In this document: positions 43,381 through 54,246 of the stretch, in pieces
Numbering within the stretch: the stretch's first letter is position 1
Layout of the letters: every line of letters starts with the position of its first letter
Assembly: GCF_001653195.1 (NCBI RefSeq)
Contig: NZ_JXBB01000003.1
Location: 18,081-82,080 of the forward strand
Direction of reading: 5' to 3'
DNA: 64,000 nt
Origin: Hydrogenibacillus schlegelii
GTDB lineage: Bacteria; Bacillota; Bacilli; Thermicanales; DSM-22653
Translations under genes and position numbers: made by a program
Notes under the pieces: model-generated
Told to the model about the DNA's origin: nothing
Databases searched by the model: none
What the model saw: the letters and a program-made list of their open reading frames with translations, nothing else

Positions 43381-44382
43381 GTGCCGGAGGCGGAGCGGCC
43401 CAAAAGCTGTATCGAATACCGGGACATGTGGCGGCGGCAGAAGGCCCCGACCCGGGCCGAGCAGCTCCACTTTGCCGGCGTCGATGACCGGGACGTCTAT
43501 AACATCACGGCGCCGTTCCTCGACCGCGGCCGCTGGGTGATCGCCGGGAGGGTGGAGCGGCGGGAAAGCGAGCATTCGGAAACCTACTTTTTCGTTCAAT
43601 CGGGAGACCGCTGGGAGCCGCTTCGGGAGGCGCCGGTGCTCCCGCTCCAGGATCCGTTCGTCACGCGCATCGCGGACGAGCTTGTCTTCGGCGGCGTCGA
43701 AACGTTCATCCATCCCCGGGGGACGCCGCCTCGATTTCTCTGGTGGCGGACGATCCTCTTTCGCGGGCGGGACGTCGGGGATCTCCGGCCGTTTTTCGTC
43801 GGCCCGGACGGCATGAAGGACATCCGCCTCGTCGAGCTCGCCGACGGCACCGTCGGCGTTTTCACCCGGCCGCAGGGAAAAAAGGGCGGTCGGGGCAAGA
43901 TCGGCTTCACCCGGGTGGCGTCGCTGGAGGCGCTGACCCTTGAGGCGATCGAAGAGGCGCCGCTCCTCGAAGGGATGTTCCTCGACGACGAATGGGGCGG
44001 GGTCAACGCCGCCTATCTCCTTCCGGACGGGACGCTCGGCGTTCTCGGCCACATCGCCTGCTTCGATCCGGACGGGCGGCGAAACTACTACGCCCTCGTC
44101 TTCCGCTTCGATCCCGAGACCCGGCGCTACTGGGACGTCCGGGTGATCGCGGAGCGGGAAAATTTTCTTCCGGGGCCGGCCAAGCGGGACGATCTCACCA
44201 ACGTCGTCTTTCCGGGCGGGCTCGTCCGCCGGCCGGACGGATGGGCGGAGCTTTACGCCGGCGTGAGCGACGTCGGAGCGCAGAAGCTCATCCTTCCGGA
44301 CCCGTTTGCCGCTCCGGCTTCGTCCTCGGCCGGCGACGGGCCGGATCGCCGCTCGATGGCCGGCGACGTTCGGGAGGCATGA
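43381..44382 (+). CDS. DUF1861 family beta-propeller protein
   Basis: 333 residues. Conserved blocks DDRDVYNITAPFLDRGRWVI, AGRVERRESEHSETYFF, LQDPFVTRIADELVFGGVE, GPDGMKDIRLVEL, GVFTRPQGKKGGRGKIGF and LGHIACFDPDG are those of DUF1861. The family is predicted to have a five-bladed propeller like GH130 mannoside phosphorylases; activity is not settled. Divergent transcription from the glycosyltransferase operon suggests it acts on the same oligosaccharide. A disordered tail follows residue 305. Confidence 0.8.
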   Translation: MPEAERPKSCIEYRDMWRRQKAPTRAEQLHFAGVDDRDVYNITAPFLDRGRWVIAGRVERRESEHSETYFFVQSGDRWEPLREAPVLPLQDPFVTRIADELVFGGVETFIHPRGTPPRFLWWRTILFRGRDVGDLRPFFVGPDGMKDIRLVELADGTVGVFTRPQGKKGGRGKIGFTRVASLEALTLEAIEEAPLLEGMFLDDEWGGVNAAYLLPDGTLGVLGHIACFDPDGRRNYYALVFRFDPETRRYWDVRVIAERENFLPGPAKRDDLTNVVFPGGLVRRPDGWAELYAGVSDVGAQKLILPDPFAAPASSSAGDGPDRRSMAGDVREA

Positions 44383-44398
44383 ATGCAGTAAATGCATT
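44382..44398. promoter_or_regulatory. Palindrome upstream of queA
   Basis: AATGCA and TGCATT flank a 5-nt centre in the short gap between the DUF1861 gene and queA. It could be an operator. No matching -35/-10 pair is evident around it. Confidence 0.3.
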
Positions 44399-44439
44399 AC
44401 CGGGTCACGCACTCCGAAGAAGGGCGGTGAGGGCGACCG

Positions 44440-46786
<2,347 letters not shown>

Positions 46787-46875
46787 ACGCGGGTTTTGAC
46801 GGAAAAACAGGGACTCCGGCCGCCGGCCTCCTTCGGCCGCCGGCCGAAACCCTGTCGCCGAAAGGGGTCGAACGG

Positions 46876-47208
46876 ATGCTTGCGCCAAACGCGCCGCTTT
46901 TTCTGGCCCAGGCCGGTGCCCAGCCCGCCGAGGTGAATCCGTACGCTCAGTATCTGAACTTTATCATCCTGGCGGTCATGTTTCTTTTGTTTTACTTGAT
47001 CCTCATCCGGCCGCAACAAAAGCGCCAGAAAGAGCGAAACCGCATGCTCGCCTCCTTGAGCCGCGGCGATAAAGTCATCACGATCGGCGGCCTGCACGGA
47101 ACGGTCGATCAGCTCACCGACGAGACCGTCGTCCTCCGAGTCGGGGATGGCGTCCGGCTCACCTTCGACCGGCAGGCGATCAGCACCGTCATCAAGGACA
47201 AAAAGTGA
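46876..47208 (+). CDS. yajC: Preprotein translocase accessory subunit YajC
   Basis: 110 residues. One membrane helix (YLNFIILAVMFLLFYLILIR) is followed by PQQKRQKERNRMLASLSRGD, DKVITIGGLHGTVDQL and the beta-rich tail, all typical. YajC associates with SecDF. Position after tgt is conserved. Confidence 0.95.
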   Translation: MLAPNAPLFLAQAGAQPAEVNPYAQYLNFIILAVMFLLFYLILIRPQQKRQKERNRMLASLSRGDKVITIGGLHGTVDQLTDETVVLRVGDGVRLTFDRQAISTVIKDKK

Positions 47209-47212
47209 TCGC

Positions 47213-47238
47213 AAAAAAGCGGCGGCCTACGGCCGCCG
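47213..47238 (-). terminator. Terminator overlapping the TIGR04086 gene stop
   Basis: An 8-bp stem (47220-47227 with 47231-47238) and, on the minus strand, a following T6 tract (47218-47213). The stop codon of the minus-strand gene lies at the loop edge, so the terminator includes its last codons. Confidence 0.75.
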
Positions 47239-47595
47239 TGCGACGCCGAGCATCCCCCCGGCGGTGGCGAAGAAAAGCCCGAGGCCGGCGAAGAGGAGCC
47301 CTTTGGAACCCGGCAGGGCGTCGTAGGCGAGAAAGCCGATGATGCCGAGCCCAAGGGCGTAGAGAAGACCGAGGACGAGGCCGTGCATCCATCCCCGGCG
47401 ACCGGCGGCCGCGCCGACGATCCATCCGCCGACGACGAGGGCCACGAGGTGAAGCCCGTAGACGACCGGGAGCGCGTGCCGCTCGGAAAACGGCCCGAAG
47501 GCGATGAGAGCGGTCAGGGTGATCGTGCCGGCGACCACGATCGCCGCCATGACGCCGAGGGCCCGGGCGTACGTGGTAAGGAGCGATCGTTCCAT
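47227..47595 (-). CDS. TIGR04086 family membrane protein
   Basis: 122 residues with four membrane helices, MAAIVVAGTITLTALIAFG, GLHLVALVVGGWIVGAAAG and so on. Small membrane proteins of this family (YrzE type) lie next to yajC in Bacilli; function unknown. ATG 47595 follows GGAGGGG. Confidence 0.8.
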   Translation of the reverse strand: MERSLLTTYARALGVMAAIVVAGTITLTALIAFGPFSERHALPVVYGLHLVALVVGGWIVGAAAGRRGWMHGLVLGLLYALGLGIIGFLAYDALPGSKGLLFAGLGLFFATAGGMLGVARRP

Positions 47596-47719
47596 CTTAT
47601 CCCCTCCCGACACCATCGTATGCCGCCGGCCGGCCCGTCCAGAACTTGACGGCCGTCCCGCCGCATAGCCCGCCTGTTCGCCCCGGACACTAAGGGCGAG
47701 CATCGGCGGAAGGGGTCGG

Positions 47720-48457
47720 ATGATGCAGGAGTTGTGGGTCATGCTCTCCCGCACGCTCATCCTCTACGGCTTCATCCTCGTCACCCTCCGGGTGATGGGC
47801 AAGCGGGAGATCGGGAAGCTCACGGTCTTCGACCTCGTCGTGTCGATCATCATCGCCGAGATCGCCGCCTTTACGATCGACGACACGAAGATGCCCCTCT
47901 ACAAGGGCCTGCTTCCGATCGCCCTCCTCGCGGCGGTGCAGATCGCCTTTTCGTACCTGTCCTTAAAAAGCCGCCGCTTCCGGGAACTCATCGACGGGAA
48001 GCCGAGCCTCATCATCGAAAAAGGCAAGATCCGCGACGCCGAGATGCGCCGCCATCGCTACAACATCGACGACCTCCTGATGCAGCTCCGGGAGAAGGAC
48101 ATCGCCGACCTCGGCGAGGTCGAGTTCGCCTTTCTCGAGCCGACGGGGAAGCTGTCGGTGATCAAAAAGCGATCGAAGCAGCCGGTGACGAACGAAGACC
48201 TCGGTCGGAACGTCCCGTCGGACGGCCTGATGCTCCCCCTCATCATCGACGGCGAGATCCTTCAGGACAACCTCCGGCGCCTCGGCAAGGACGAGTGGTG
48301 GCTGAAGATGCAGCTTCGTTCTCACGGGTCGGCGGACGTCAAGGACGTCCTGTTCGCCGGCGCGGACGAGGCGGGGCGCTTTTTCGTCGACTACCGGGAC
48401 GAGGTCGACCCGCCGGATTCGGAAAACGGGGCGGCGAAGCCGGAGGCGCTCCGCTAA
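47720..48457 (+). CDS. DUF421 (YetF/YrbG) family membrane protein
   Basis: 245 residues: three N-terminal membrane helices with TLRVMGKREIGKLTVFDLVV, then a cytoplasmic domain with GKPSLIIEKGKI and MRRHRYNIDDLLMQLREKDI. DUF421 proteins are widespread in sporulating Bacilli, several linked to spore membranes or germination; activity unknown. An acidic tail ends the protein. Confidence 0.88.
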   Translation: MMQELWVMLSRTLILYGFILVTLRVMGKREIGKLTVFDLVVSIIIAEIAAFTIDDTKMPLYKGLLPIALLAAVQIAFSYLSLKSRRFRELIDGKPSLIIEKGKIRDAEMRRHRYNIDDLLMQLREKDIADLGEVEFAFLEPTGKLSVIKKRSKQPVTNEDLGRNVPSDGLMLPLIIDGEILQDNLRRLGKDEWWLKMQLRSHGSADVKDVLFAGADEAGRFFVDYRDEVDPPDSENGAAKPEALR

Positions 48458-48660
48458 AGCTTCATCTCCCTTCGGGCCCTGTCCGGCGGGCGTCCACACG
48501 GTGCCGGTTTTTGGCCGGGTGCCGGGCGTCAGCGCTTCGCCGGACCCTTCCCGGGAGCGGGGCGTCTTTCACCCTTCCCGCGAAGCGACGAAGCGGCGGG
48601 CTTTCCGGCCGTGGCTCGACCGTCGGACCGGCGGGGCCGGCCGCCGATCGCCGGACGGCC

Positions 48661-50256
48661 CTAGCCCGCTTTTCGGCCGGTGAAGGCGGCGGCGAGCCGC
48701 CGGACGTCGTCCGGTCCGACGCCGCCGGACGGCCAGAGGAAGGCCCCGTAGAGAACGAAGCCGCCGAACGAGGCGGCGAGAAAGGCGGCCGGCGCGCCGA
48801 GGCCGGCGAGGGCCGGGTAAAGGAAGGCCCGGGCGATGAGAAAGGCCGCTCCGGCGGCGAGAAGCGCCGGCACGAGGTCCCGCCCTTTCGGCCCCCAGCC
48901 GATCCGGCGCCGGAGCTGCCCGGCGTGAAGGAGCGTCACGAGGGCGAGGCTTCCGTTGAGCGCCCAGGCGACGCCGAGGACGCCGAGCTCCGGCTGGCGG
49001 GCAAGGGCGGCGATGAGGAGGAGCTTCGCCGTCGCCCCGGCGACGGTATGCCAGAAGGTAAGGCGCATCCAGCCGAGGCCTTGGAGCGCGGCGCCGAGGG
49101 GCCCCTGGAAGTAGAGAAACGGTGCAAACGGCGCGAGCACGGAAAGGAGCGGGGCGACGTCTTCCGCCCCGAACAGAAGGCCGGAGAGCGGTTCGGCGAA
49201 GAGGAAGACGAAGGCGGCGGTCGGAAAGGCGATGAGCGCCGTCATCCGAGCCGACTGATCGAGGCGGCGGTGGATGGCCGCCGGCTTTTTTTGCTCCCGA
49301 AGGGCGCTGATGGCAGGGATTAAGGACGTCGACAGCGAATACGTCAGCGTCGTCGGAAAGTAGAGGACAAAGATGGCGAGCCCGCTCAGCATGCCGTAGG
49401 CGCGGCTCGCCGCTTCCGGTTCCATGCCGGCCGCCCGAAAACTGTGGGCGACGAACCCCGGCTCCAGGGCGTACGCCAGCGCTCCGACGAGGCCGGACAG
49501 GCCGACGGGATAGGCGATCCGCCACAGGTGGAAAAAGGCCGAGCCGTCCGCCGGCGGGCCATTTGCCGGCCGCTCGGGACGCCCCGCGGGCCGTTCGGGA
49601 GGCCTCGCCGGCCGTTTCGGCCGCCGGCCGAGGGGCGTGAGGCGAAGCCGCCAAAGAAGCGGCCCGAGGCCGGCGATCTCCCCGAGAGCGATGCTTACGG
49701 CCAGGCCGAACGCCGCCGCCTCGGCGCCGTACGGCAGAAACGCCGCCGAAAGGACGAGGGCGAGGGCGACGCGGACGACCGTTTCGACGACGGCTCCGAC
49801 CGCCGGCGGCCGCATGTCGCCCAGGCCCTGAAACAGCGCTCGGAAGATGGTGGCGGCGGCGATGATCGGCACCGCCGGGGCAAGCCCCCAGAGGGGCCAG
49901 GCGAGGCGCGGGTCGAGGTAGATCCGCGCCGCGAGGACCGGCGCGAGTCCGGCGAGCCCGAGGGCGAGCAGGACGGCCACGGAAAGGGAAAACCCGAGCG
50001 CCGCTCGGATGAGGCGAGGGACCGCTTCCGGCCGTCCCGCCGCCATCGCCTCGGCGACGCGGCCGGAGACGGCGACGTGCATGCCGAAGCGGGCCACCGT
50101 CGCGAGAAAGACGAGGACCGGGTAGGCGAGCTGATAGAGGCCGAGGACGTCCATGCCGACCGTTCGGGGGAGGACGACCTTCGGCACCACGCCGAGGAGT
50201 CGGGCGATGACGGCGGCTGCGGCAAGGGTGAGGGTGCCGGCGAGAAACGACTGCAT
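48661..50256 (-). CDS. spoVB: Stage V sporulation protein B, MVF/MATE-like flippase
   Basis: 531 residues with about fourteen membrane helices. SFLAGTLTLAAAAVIARLLG, VVPKVVLPRTVGMDVLGLYQ and the mid-protein SLIPAISALREQ match the SpoVB/Wzx-type polysaccharide exporter family, and synteny beside DUF421 and comN supports spoVB. It probably flips lipid II for cortex synthesis. The loop between helices 6 and 7 has a Pro/Arg repeat (PERPAGRPERPANGP). AAGGAG lies 7 nt before the ATG. Confidence 0.88.
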   Translation of the reverse strand: MQSFLAGTLTLAAAAVIARLLGVVPKVVLPRTVGMDVLGLYQLAYPVLVFLATVARFGMHVAVSGRVAEAMAAGRPEAVPRLIRAALGFSLSVAVLLALGLAGLAPVLAARIYLDPRLAWPLWGLAPAVPIIAAATIFRALFQGLGDMRPPAVGAVVETVVRVALALVLSAAFLPYGAEAAAFGLAVSIALGEIAGLGPLLWRLRLTPLGRRPKRPARPPERPAGRPERPANGPPADGSAFFHLWRIAYPVGLSGLVGALAYALEPGFVAHSFRAAGMEPEAASRAYGMLSGLAIFVLYFPTTLTYSLSTSLIPAISALREQKKPAAIHRRLDQSARMTALIAFPTAAFVFLFAEPLSGLLFGAEDVAPLLSVLAPFAPFLYFQGPLGAALQGLGWMRLTFWHTVAGATAKLLLIAALARQPELGVLGVAWALNGSLALVTLLHAGQLRRRIGWGPKGRDLVPALLAAGAAFLIARAFLYPALAGLGAPAAFLAASFGGFVLYGAFLWPSGGVGPDDVRRLAAAFTGRKAG

Positions 50257-50597
50257 GCGCCTGCTCCTTCATGTCCGTTTCGTCCCTTCATGCATATGTC
50301 CCGGAATCGCCATCCATGCGCCCCGTCCAAAGCGGGCGTTCCGTCCAAAGGCCGCTTCAGCGCCCCGTCGTTCGGGCCGGGAATCCGGGGGCAAGGATCG
50401 CCCCGATGGGCCGCGACCCGAGGGCCTCCGCCCCCGGCGCGGGAAGGGTCGGGGACGGGGGACGCAGGTCGTCCCGATTGCCATGTCGTCCGAGCCGGCG
50501 CGATTCCGCGTCCGTCTTCGATTCCTCGGCACCCGCCCGCCTCATGCCGTCGAACGGGCCGGCGATGGTCGAACCGGACGAAACGGGGGGATGGGGA
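50257..50597. other. Intergenic stretch between spoVB and comN
   Basis: About 340 bp. The comN frame stays open upstream to 50271, so part could be an N-terminal extension, but its Arg/Pro/Ser composition and the lack of a good ribosome site argue against translation. No convincing promoter or hairpin was found. Confidence 0.4.
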
Positions 50598-51077
50598 TTG
50601 ACGTTTGACCTCGAAGGGGCGATCCGGGCGCTGGAGGCGCGAAGCGGCCGGGCCGTCGCCCCGAGAACGATGCCGCCGGAGGCGCTTCCGCCGGAGCGGG
50701 CCCTCGCCGCGCCTTCGGCAGCGGAAGCCGCGGCCGTGGAGGGGGCCGCGCCGCCGCCCGGGAAGGCCGGGGCGCCGTCGGAAGGCCCCTTGCCGGGGCG
50801 GGACGGCGCGCTTCCGGCGGAGGCGCCGGATGCGGTCTTCGTCCGGGCGTTCGGCCCGGAGACGGCGGCCATGTTGAAGGCGCTTTGCGCTTCCAAGGCG
50901 GAAGAATTTCGGCTGCTCGGCTACGCCGGCGTTCGGGCCGAAGACCTCTGGTCCTACTTTCTCGGCCGCTACCGCCGTGAAGTGCCGCCCCTTTATCGCG
51001 TCGTCGGAGACATCCTCGGCCTTCGGCCGAACGCCTTCATGACCGCGGCGGTCCGGGAAGCGTGGCGCGGTCGCTAG
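50598..51077 (+). CDS. ComN-type post-transcriptional regulator
   Basis: About 159 residues if started at TTG 50598 (ATG 50565 is possible). A Pro/Ala-rich linker of about 70 residues precedes the conserved C-terminal domain: ALCASKAEEFRLLGYAGVR, EDLWSYFLGRYRREVPPLY and VVGDILGLRPNAFMTAAV. This matches ComN (YrzD), which binds comE mRNA in Bacillus. Bacillus ComN is about 98 residues; the linker is extra. Position between spoVB and secD is as expected. Confidence 0.7.
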   Translation: MTFDLEGAIRALEARSGRAVAPRTMPPEALPPERALAAPSAAEAAAVEGAAPPPGKAGAPSEGPLPGRDGALPAEAPDAVFVRAFGPETAAMLKALCASKAEEFRLLGYAGVRAEDLWSYFLGRYRREVPPLYRVVGDILGLRPNAFMTAAVREAWRGR

Positions 51078-51154
51078 ACGAAAAAAGCGGGGCGCCCCCG
51101 CCGGATGGGCGCTCCGAAGAAAGCGCCCAAGTCGGACGAAAGCGGCCGCCCGAC

Positions 51155-51183
51155 TTGTCCCATCCGCCGCGGCTTACTATAAT
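51155..51183 (+). promoter_or_regulatory. Promoter of secD-secF
   Basis: TTGTCC (51155-51160) and a perfect TATAAT (51178-51183), 17 bp apart, give a start near 51190 and a GC-rich leader of about 130 nt before secD. Confidence 0.75.
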
Positions 51184-51319
51184 AAGAACGTATTTTCACG
51201 GCGCCGCCGGGCGGCGGAGGCGGACCGGCTCCGCTTTTGCCCCGGGGCACCGCCGGCGCCGGTCGAGGCACCGGCGCCCCGATTCCGCCCGTCCGGCGAA
51301 AGGAGATCGGAGCCCATCG

Positions 51320-52591
51320 ATGCGACAGCTCGTCCAGTTTGCGCTGATCGTCGCCGCCCTTTTCGTCCTCATCGGCACGACCTTCTGGCCCCTCGCCCGG
51401 GGAATCACCCTCGGCCTCGATCTGCAGGGGGGGTTTGAGCTTCTCTACAAGATCGAGCCCCACGGCGGCGGCCCGGTGACGACCGATCTCCTCCGGCAGA
51501 CGGAGACGGTTCTCGCCAACCGGATCAACGTCCTCGGCGTCGCCGAGCCGCTCATCGAGCCGGAACCGCCGGACCGGATCCGCATCCAGCTCCCCGGCGT
51601 GACGAACGTCGACGAAGCCCGGCAGATGCTCGCCGCCGAGGCGCACCTCGCGTTTCGCCACCTCGTTCTGGACGACAAAGGGAACGTCGTCGAAGAAAGC
51701 CCGGACCTTCTCACCGGCGCCGACCTCAAGGAGGGCGCGGCCAGGGTGGTCTTCTCCGACCGGACGACCGCGCCGATGGTTTCCCTCACGGTCAAAGATC
51801 CGAAAAAACTCGAAGCGATCACCCGGTCGATCCCCCATGGCGATCCCAAGCACCGGCTGGCGATCTTCCTCGACGATCGCCTCATCTCGGCGCCGACGGT
51901 GAACGCCACGATCACAAACGGCCAGGCGGTGATCGAGGGGATGGCCGACGTCGAGGAAGCCCGCCGGCTTGCCGGGCTTTTGAACGCCGGGGCGCTCCCG
52001 GTGAAGCTCGTCGAGCTTTCTTACGCGTCGGTGAGCCCGACCCTCGGCCAGGCGGCCCTTTTCAGGGGGATCGAAGCCGGCGTGGCGGCGCTTCTTTTTA
52101 TCGCCGTCTTCATGCTCGCCGTCTACCGGCTGCCGGGGTTCGTCGCCGTCGTCACGCTCTTCGCCTACGTCTACCTCGTCTTTTTCTTTCTCTGGGGCAT
52201 CCGGGTGACGCTCACGCTCCCGGGGATCGCCGCCCTCATCCTCGGCATGGGCATGGCCGTCGACGCGAACATCATCACCGACGAGCGGATCAAAGACGAA
52301 CTGCGGAGCGGCAAGTCGATCCCGTCGGCGGTGAAGGCGGGCTCCCGCCGAAGCCTCATGACGATCCTCGATGCCCACGTGACGACCCTCATCGCCGGCA
52401 TCGTGCTCTTTATCATGGGCGGGGCGAGCGCCATCCGGGGCTTTGCCGTCATCCACATCCTGAGCACGGTGCTCAACCTGATCACGAACGTCGGGCTGGC
52501 GCGCCTCCTTCTCCACCTGCTCGTCCGAAGCGGCCGCTTTGACCGGCCGGCGTTCTTTGGCGTCCGGGAGCGTGAGATCCGTGCCGCGTGA
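51320..52591 (+). CDS. secD: Protein translocase subunit SecD
   Basis: 423 residues, RND-type. One N-terminal helix, then ITLGLDLQGGFELLYKI (D1 motif), a periplasmic-type P1 domain, and five C-terminal helices with ALILGMGMAVDANIITDERIKDEL carrying the essential Asp. SecD with SecF uses the proton gradient to pull preproteins out. ATG 51320 follows AAAGGAG. Bacillus subtilis fuses secDF; here they are separate but overlap by 11 nt. Confidence 0.95.
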   Translation: MRQLVQFALIVAALFVLIGTTFWPLARGITLGLDLQGGFELLYKIEPHGGGPVTTDLLRQTETVLANRINVLGVAEPLIEPEPPDRIRIQLPGVTNVDEARQMLAAEAHLAFRHLVLDDKGNVVEESPDLLTGADLKEGAARVVFSDRTTAPMVSLTVKDPKKLEAITRSIPHGDPKHRLAIFLDDRLISAPTVNATITNGQAVIEGMADVEEARRLAGLLNAGALPVKLVELSYASVSPTLGQAALFRGIEAGVAALLFIAVFMLAVYRLPGFVAVVTLFAYVYLVFFFLWGIRVTLTLPGIAALILGMGMAVDANIITDERIKDELRSGKSIPSAVKAGSRRSLMTILDAHVTTLIAGIVLFIMGGASAIRGFAVIHILSTVLNLITNVGLARLLLHLLVRSGRFDRPAFFGVREREIRAA

Positions 52592-53507
52592 ACCGTTTTA
52601 CACCCGCTTCGACTTCGTCGGTCGGCGGCGCCTTTTTTTCCTTCTGTCCCTGGCGCTTCTTCTCATCGGCCTCGTCTCGCTCGCCGTCCGGGGGCTCAAC
52701 CTCGGCGTCGACTTCACGAGCGGGACCCGCGTCGAGGCGAAGGTCGGCAAGGCCTTCTCCGACGAGGAAATCCACGCCCTCTTCCGAGAAAAGGGTCTGG
52801 CGGAGCCGTCCCAGATCGCCCGGACGGGAAGCGGCGCCGACACGACCCTCGTCCTCCGCTTCAAGGGAGCCCTCACCCAGGCGGAAGAGACGGCGGTGCG
52901 GCAGGCGATCGAGGCCCACTTCGGGGAAACGGTCCAGTTTACGGTGAGCAAGATCGATCCGATCGTCGGCCGGGAGCTTGCGAAAAAGGCGGCGTATACG
53001 CTCCTCATCGCCGCCCTCGGCATCGTCGTCTACATGACCGTTCGTTTCGAATATCGGATGGCCGTCTCGGCGATCGTGAGCATCTTGAACGTCGTCGTGA
53101 CGCTCATCGGGATCATCGCCTTTTTGCAGATCGAGGTCGACGTGACGTTCGTCACGGCGCTCCTGACGATCGTCGGCTATTCGATCAACGACACGGTGAT
53201 CATCTTCGACCGCATCCGGGAAAACGTCCGGCAGCGGAACATCCGGCGGCAGGAAGACGTCGAGGCGGTCGTCAACGACAGCATCCGGCAGGTGTTCGTC
53301 CGTTCGGTGAACACGGTGGCGACGGTGCTGTTTGCGGCGCTGGCGCTCCTTTTTCTGGGCGGTGAGGGGCTGTTTTTGTTTTCGCTGACGCTTTCCATCG
53401 GTCTCGTCCTCGGCGCCTACTCGTCGATCTTCACCGCTGCCCAGCTTTGGGTCGAGTGGCGGGAATGGGACCTCCGCCGGAAAAAGGCCACCGCTTCGGG
53501 CGCCTGA
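52581..53507 (+). CDS. secF: Protein translocase subunit SecF
   Basis: 308 residues, six helices. YTRFDFVGRRRLFFLLSLAL, GLNLGVDFTSGTRVEA, LTIVGYSINDTVIIFDRIREN and SVNTVATVLFAALALLFLGG are SecF signatures. The GTG at 52581 lies within the secD end and follows GGGAG. Confidence 0.95.
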   Translation: MPREPFYTRFDFVGRRRLFFLLSLALLLIGLVSLAVRGLNLGVDFTSGTRVEAKVGKAFSDEEIHALFREKGLAEPSQIARTGSGADTTLVLRFKGALTQAEETAVRQAIEAHFGETVQFTVSKIDPIVGRELAKKAAYTLLIAALGIVVYMTVRFEYRMAVSAIVSILNVVVTLIGIIAFLQIEVDVTFVTALLTIVGYSINDTVIIFDRIRENVRQRNIRRQEDVEAVVNDSIRQVFVRSVNTVATVLFAALALLFLGGEGLFLFSLTLSIGLVLGAYSSIFTAAQLWVEWREWDLRRKKATASGA

Positions 53508-53558
53508 GGCGCTCGCCGGCGGGCGGCGGCGCACGGCGTACGGAAAGGAGCGACGGAG

Positions 53559-54089
53559 GTGGACTTCGACTTCAAGCGGCTGATCCGGGTCATTCCGGAT
53601 TTTCCTCAGCCGGGCATCCTGTTTAAGGACATCACGACGCTCTTAAAAGACGGCCGGGCGTTCCGGGCGGCGATCGACGCCCTCGTCGAGGCCGTCCGGC
53701 CGCTTCGGCCGGAGGTGATCGTCGGGCCGGAGGCCCGGGGGTTTGCCATCGGAGCGCCGATCGCTTACGCCCTCGGCGTCGGTTTCGTGCCGGTGCGAAA
53801 GCCCGGAAAGCTTCCGGCGGAGACGGTGAGCGTGACGTACGAGAAGGAATACGGCCCGGACGATCTCGCCGTCCACCGGGACGCATTCCCGCCCGGGACG
53901 CGGGTGCTCGTTGCGGACGACCTCCTCGCCACCGGCGGGACGATCGGCGCCACCGTCGAGCTCGTCCACAGGCTCGACGGCGAGGTGGTCGGGGCGGTGT
54001 TTTTGATCGAGCTGACGTATCTCGGCGGCCGGGCGGCTCTGGAGCAAAAAATCGCCCCGGCGCCGATCGTCACGCTGATCCGGTTTTGA
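53559..54089 (+). CDS. apt: Adenine phosphoribosyltransferase
   Basis: 176 residues. [39 protein letters not shown] and the PRPP loop [20 protein letters not shown] define Apt. Salvages adenine to AMP. GTG start after AAAGGAG. The recJ gene that precedes apt in Bacillus is not here. Confidence 0.97.
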   Translation: MDFDFKRLIRVIPDFPQPGILFKDITTLLKDGRAFRAAIDALVEAVRPLRPEVIVGPEARGFAIGAPIAYALGVGFVPVRKPGKLPAETVSVTYEKEYGPDDLAVHRDAFPPGTRVLVADDLLATGGTIGATVELVHRLDGEVVGAVFLIELTYLGGRAALEQKIAPAPIVTLIRF

Positions 54090-54167
54090 GCGTTTTTCGA
54101 CGAATCGTTCGAATCGATCGGCCGAACGGGGGCGTCCGCGGTACGGCGGCACTCCGGTCGGCAGCCG

Positions 54168-54193
54168 GCGGCCGTTTCTCCCGGCCGCTTTTT
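54168..54193 (+). terminator. Terminator after apt
   Basis: GCGGCCG (54168-54174) pairs with CGGCCGC (54182-54188) over a 7-nt loop and is followed by five Ts. A TATAAT at 54198-54203 comes 4 nt later and may be the -10 of a relA promoter, although its -35 (TTTCTC) is weak. Confidence 0.8.
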
Positions 54194-54246
54194 GCGTTAT
54201 AATGTTGTGAAAGCCGGTGGACAAAAGCCGGAGGGAGGTGAGGTCC

